This document shows, one piece after another, positions 62,751-64,000 of a DNA stretch of 64,000 bases. The position numbers and the translations under genes were made by a program. Within the stretch, counting starts at the first letter, position 1. Each line of letters begins with the position of its first letter. Source of the stretch: Nocardia bovistercoris (GTDB taxonomy: Bacteria; Actinomycetota; Actinomycetes; Mycobacteriales; Mycobacteriaceae); the NCBI RefSeq assembly GCF_015674855.1, contig NZ_JADMLG010000011.1, forward strand, positions 238,323-302,322. Direction: 5' to 3'. The notes under the pieces were generated by a model. That model was not told the origin of the DNA. It saw nothing but the letters and a program-made list of their open reading frames with translations, and made no database searches.

Positions 62751-63767
62751 CTACGACGACCGCGGCATCCGCGCCAGAGTGTCCGAGACGAGATCCTCGG
62801 AGATGTCCTGGATCAGGTCGACGCCATCGGGACCATCCAGCGTGAACGCGAGCCCGGAGACGGACTTCTTGTCCCGCTTCATCGCCGTGATCAGCTCCGC
62901 CACCGATACTTCCGCGGGCAGCGCGACCGGCAGGCCGTAGGATTCGACGACCTCGCGATGCTCGGCCACCCGAGCCGGTCCGATCCGCCCCAGCGCCCCG
63001 GCGAGCAACCCGGCGAACACCGTTCCCACCGCGACCCCCTCGCCGTGTCGCATCGCGAAACCGGTGGTCAGTTCCAGCGCATGACCGAGGGTGTGCCCGA
63101 AATTGAGCCGATGCCGTATTCCGGTGTCGCGCTCGTCGGCGGCAACGATATTCGCTTTGAGGGTGACGCCCGCGACGATCTGCCGCTCCAGCGGAAGGCC
63201 GAGCAGATTCGGCGAACCGATGAAGTGACAACGTGCGATCTCGCCGTACCCATTGCGCAATTCACGCGGGGGCAACGTCGAAAGATAGTCGGTGTCACAC
63301 AGCACCGCGGCAGGCTGCCAGTACGCACCGATGAGGTTCTTCCCGGACGGCAGATTCACCGCGGTCTTCCCGCCGACACTGGCATCGACCTGGGCCAGCA
63401 GAGTCGTCGGCAGGTGCACGACCGGCACACCGCGGTGGTAGAGGGCCGCGGCCAGACCGACGACATCGGTGGTCGTGCCGCCGCCGCATGCGGCCACCGC
63501 GTCGGAACGTGTCAGCCCGAAACGCGCGAACTCCGCGCACAGGGCTTCCACCGCGCCCAGATTCTTGTCCTGCTCACCGTCCCGGAACGGAATCGACAGC
63601 GTTTCCACGCCCGTATCCGGCACCCAGTCCGGCGGGCGCGCCGACACCACGACCACCCGTCGCGCACCGAGGTCGCGCAATACCTCGGACAAGAGAAACC
63701 GAACCCCCGAACCGACCACCACGTCGTACGAGCGCTCGCCACAACAGACCGGAACTCGGACAGTCAT
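62751..63767 (-). CDS. 3-dehydroquinate-synthase-like sugar phosphate cyclase
   Basis: A 338-residue member of the AroB-like cyclase family. The NAD site is DAVAACGGGTTTDVVGLAAALYHRG; metal and substrate residues are in PTTLLAQVDASVGGKTAVN, SGKNLIGAYWQP, YGEIARCHFIG and the metal-binding RHRLNFGHTLGHALE. The segment GEIARCHFIG differs from the AEVIKYGLI of housekeeping AroB, so this is probably a paralogue of secondary metabolism. Start ATG 63767 has AAGGGGG about ten bases upstream. It is 106 bases before the ABC pair on the same strand and may be co-transcribed. Confidence 0.82.
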   Translation of the reverse strand: MTVRVPVCCGERSYDVVVGSGVRFLLSEVLRDLGARRVVVVSARPPDWVPDTGVETLSIPFRDGEQDKNLGAVEALCAEFARFGLTRSDAVAACGGGTTTDVVGLAAALYHRGVPVVHLPTTLLAQVDASVGGKTAVNLPSGKNLIGAYWQPAAVLCDTDYLSTLPPRELRNGYGEIARCHFIGSPNLLGLPLERQIVAGVTLKANIVAADERDTGIRHRLNFGHTLGHALELTTGFAMRHGEGVAVGTVFAGLLAGALGRIGPARVAEHREVVESYGLPVALPAEVSVAELITAMKRDKKSVSGLAFTLDGPDGVDLIQDISEDLVSDTLARMPRSS

Positions 63768-64000
63768 TACCGCGATACCCCCTTCCTCCCAGGTCGATTC
63801 GACCGCCCGCGATCGGCGGCCGCGCCGCCACGGCGCGAGTCTCGACGGTAGACGCCGACAGGGCCGCTGAGATCCCCCAGCCTGACAGTACTTTCGGCGC
63901 CTCGGGTGCAGCCGTGTTCGGCGTCCGGCTGGTGGCCGGACGCCGAACAGCGACCGCGAACCCGTGGAGCAGTTGCGAAAGGGATAACCGAACACGAACC
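63768..64000. other. Upstream region of the cyclase gene, edge of window
   Basis: About 230 bases with no supported gene. It holds the hairpin at 63915-63949 and probably the promoter of the cyclase gene. Confidence 0.4.
63915..63949. terminator. Strong 15-bp hairpin, candidate terminator
   Basis: TGTTCGGCGTCCGGC and its exact reverse complement flank a five-base loop. It is the strongest hairpin in the window and is likely the terminator of a gene beyond the right edge. There is no T-run, as usual in high-GC actinobacteria. Confidence 0.6.

Noticed and set aside
1..64000. Insertion sequences, integrases, tRNA or rRNA genes
   Set aside because: I found no transposase or integrase motifs, no terminal inverted repeats flanking such genes and no tRNA-like cloverleaf, so none is reported.

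Overview
The window is high-GC actinobacterial DNA. GC-rich third codon positions, many GTG/TTG starts and abundant ATGA/GTGA stop-start overlaps are all visible. The mix of cytochromes P450, TetR regulators, CaiB-type CoA transferases, an F420-type (LLM) oxidoreductase and an NRPS suggests a Nocardia-like mycolic-acid actinomycete. That assignment is inference; there is no rRNA or tRNA gene to anchor it.

Layout. (1) 1-3104: the 3' part of a conflict-type NTPase operon (vWA-like protein, zinc-ribbon/TRAFAC-like GTPase, two small membrane proteins). (2) 3137-11344: a set of mostly unlinked genes: AraC regulator, NmrA-like oxidoreductase, a CYP102-type P450 heme domain with no reductase, a secreted protein, GlxA and HxlR regulators, a CMD-family protein, GNAT, DoxX, PPK2. 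(3) 11474-20351: a TetR-associated catabolic block: P450 plus 3Fe-4S ferredoxin, aldehyde dehydrogenase, MFS exporter, LLM oxidoreductase, SDR, CoA transferase. (4) 20613-24522: a serine-hydrolase homologue that has lost its nucleophile, a TetR regulator facing a large inverted-repeat operator, a flavodoxin remnant, a nitronate monooxygenase, a transglutaminase-like protein. (5) 24699-35758: a second acyl-CoA-type catabolic block: acyl-CoA ligase, CrtC/lipocalin-like protein, P450, enoyl-CoA-hydratase-like protein, a double CoA transferase, a kinase-fold protein, TetR, alpha/beta hydrolase, SDR. (6) 35759-36958: a degraded strip with a transporter remnant and a WD40 C-terminal remnant. (7) 36959-46912: a small biosynthetic unit: a FAD-monooxygenase/acyltransferase fusion followed by a two-module NRPS (C-A-PCP-C-A-PCP-TE) whose first A domain reads as serine-specific. 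(8) 46979-57787: a WD40/caspase island. (9) 57960-63767: an AlaDH/PntA-like protein, a heterodimeric ABC exporter and a dehydroquinate-synthase-like cyclase.

The most striking system is at 48652-57787. Four tightly coupled genes encode an alpha/beta hydrolase, a caspase-like protease with a VMAP-type C-terminal region, a MoxR AAA+ ATPase, and a 1610-residue protein joining a vWA-like domain, a STAND-type NTPase and 14 WD40 repeats (two propellers). This matches the vWA-MoxR-VMAP ternary conflict systems proposed by comparative genomics. Here it carries a fused STAND-WD40 sensor and an added hydrolase, and its WD40 repeats show perfect tandem DNA duplication, a sign of recent repeat turnover. 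The vWA/GTPase locus at the left edge belongs to the same general class, and a third WD40 fragment lies decayed at 36238-36597.
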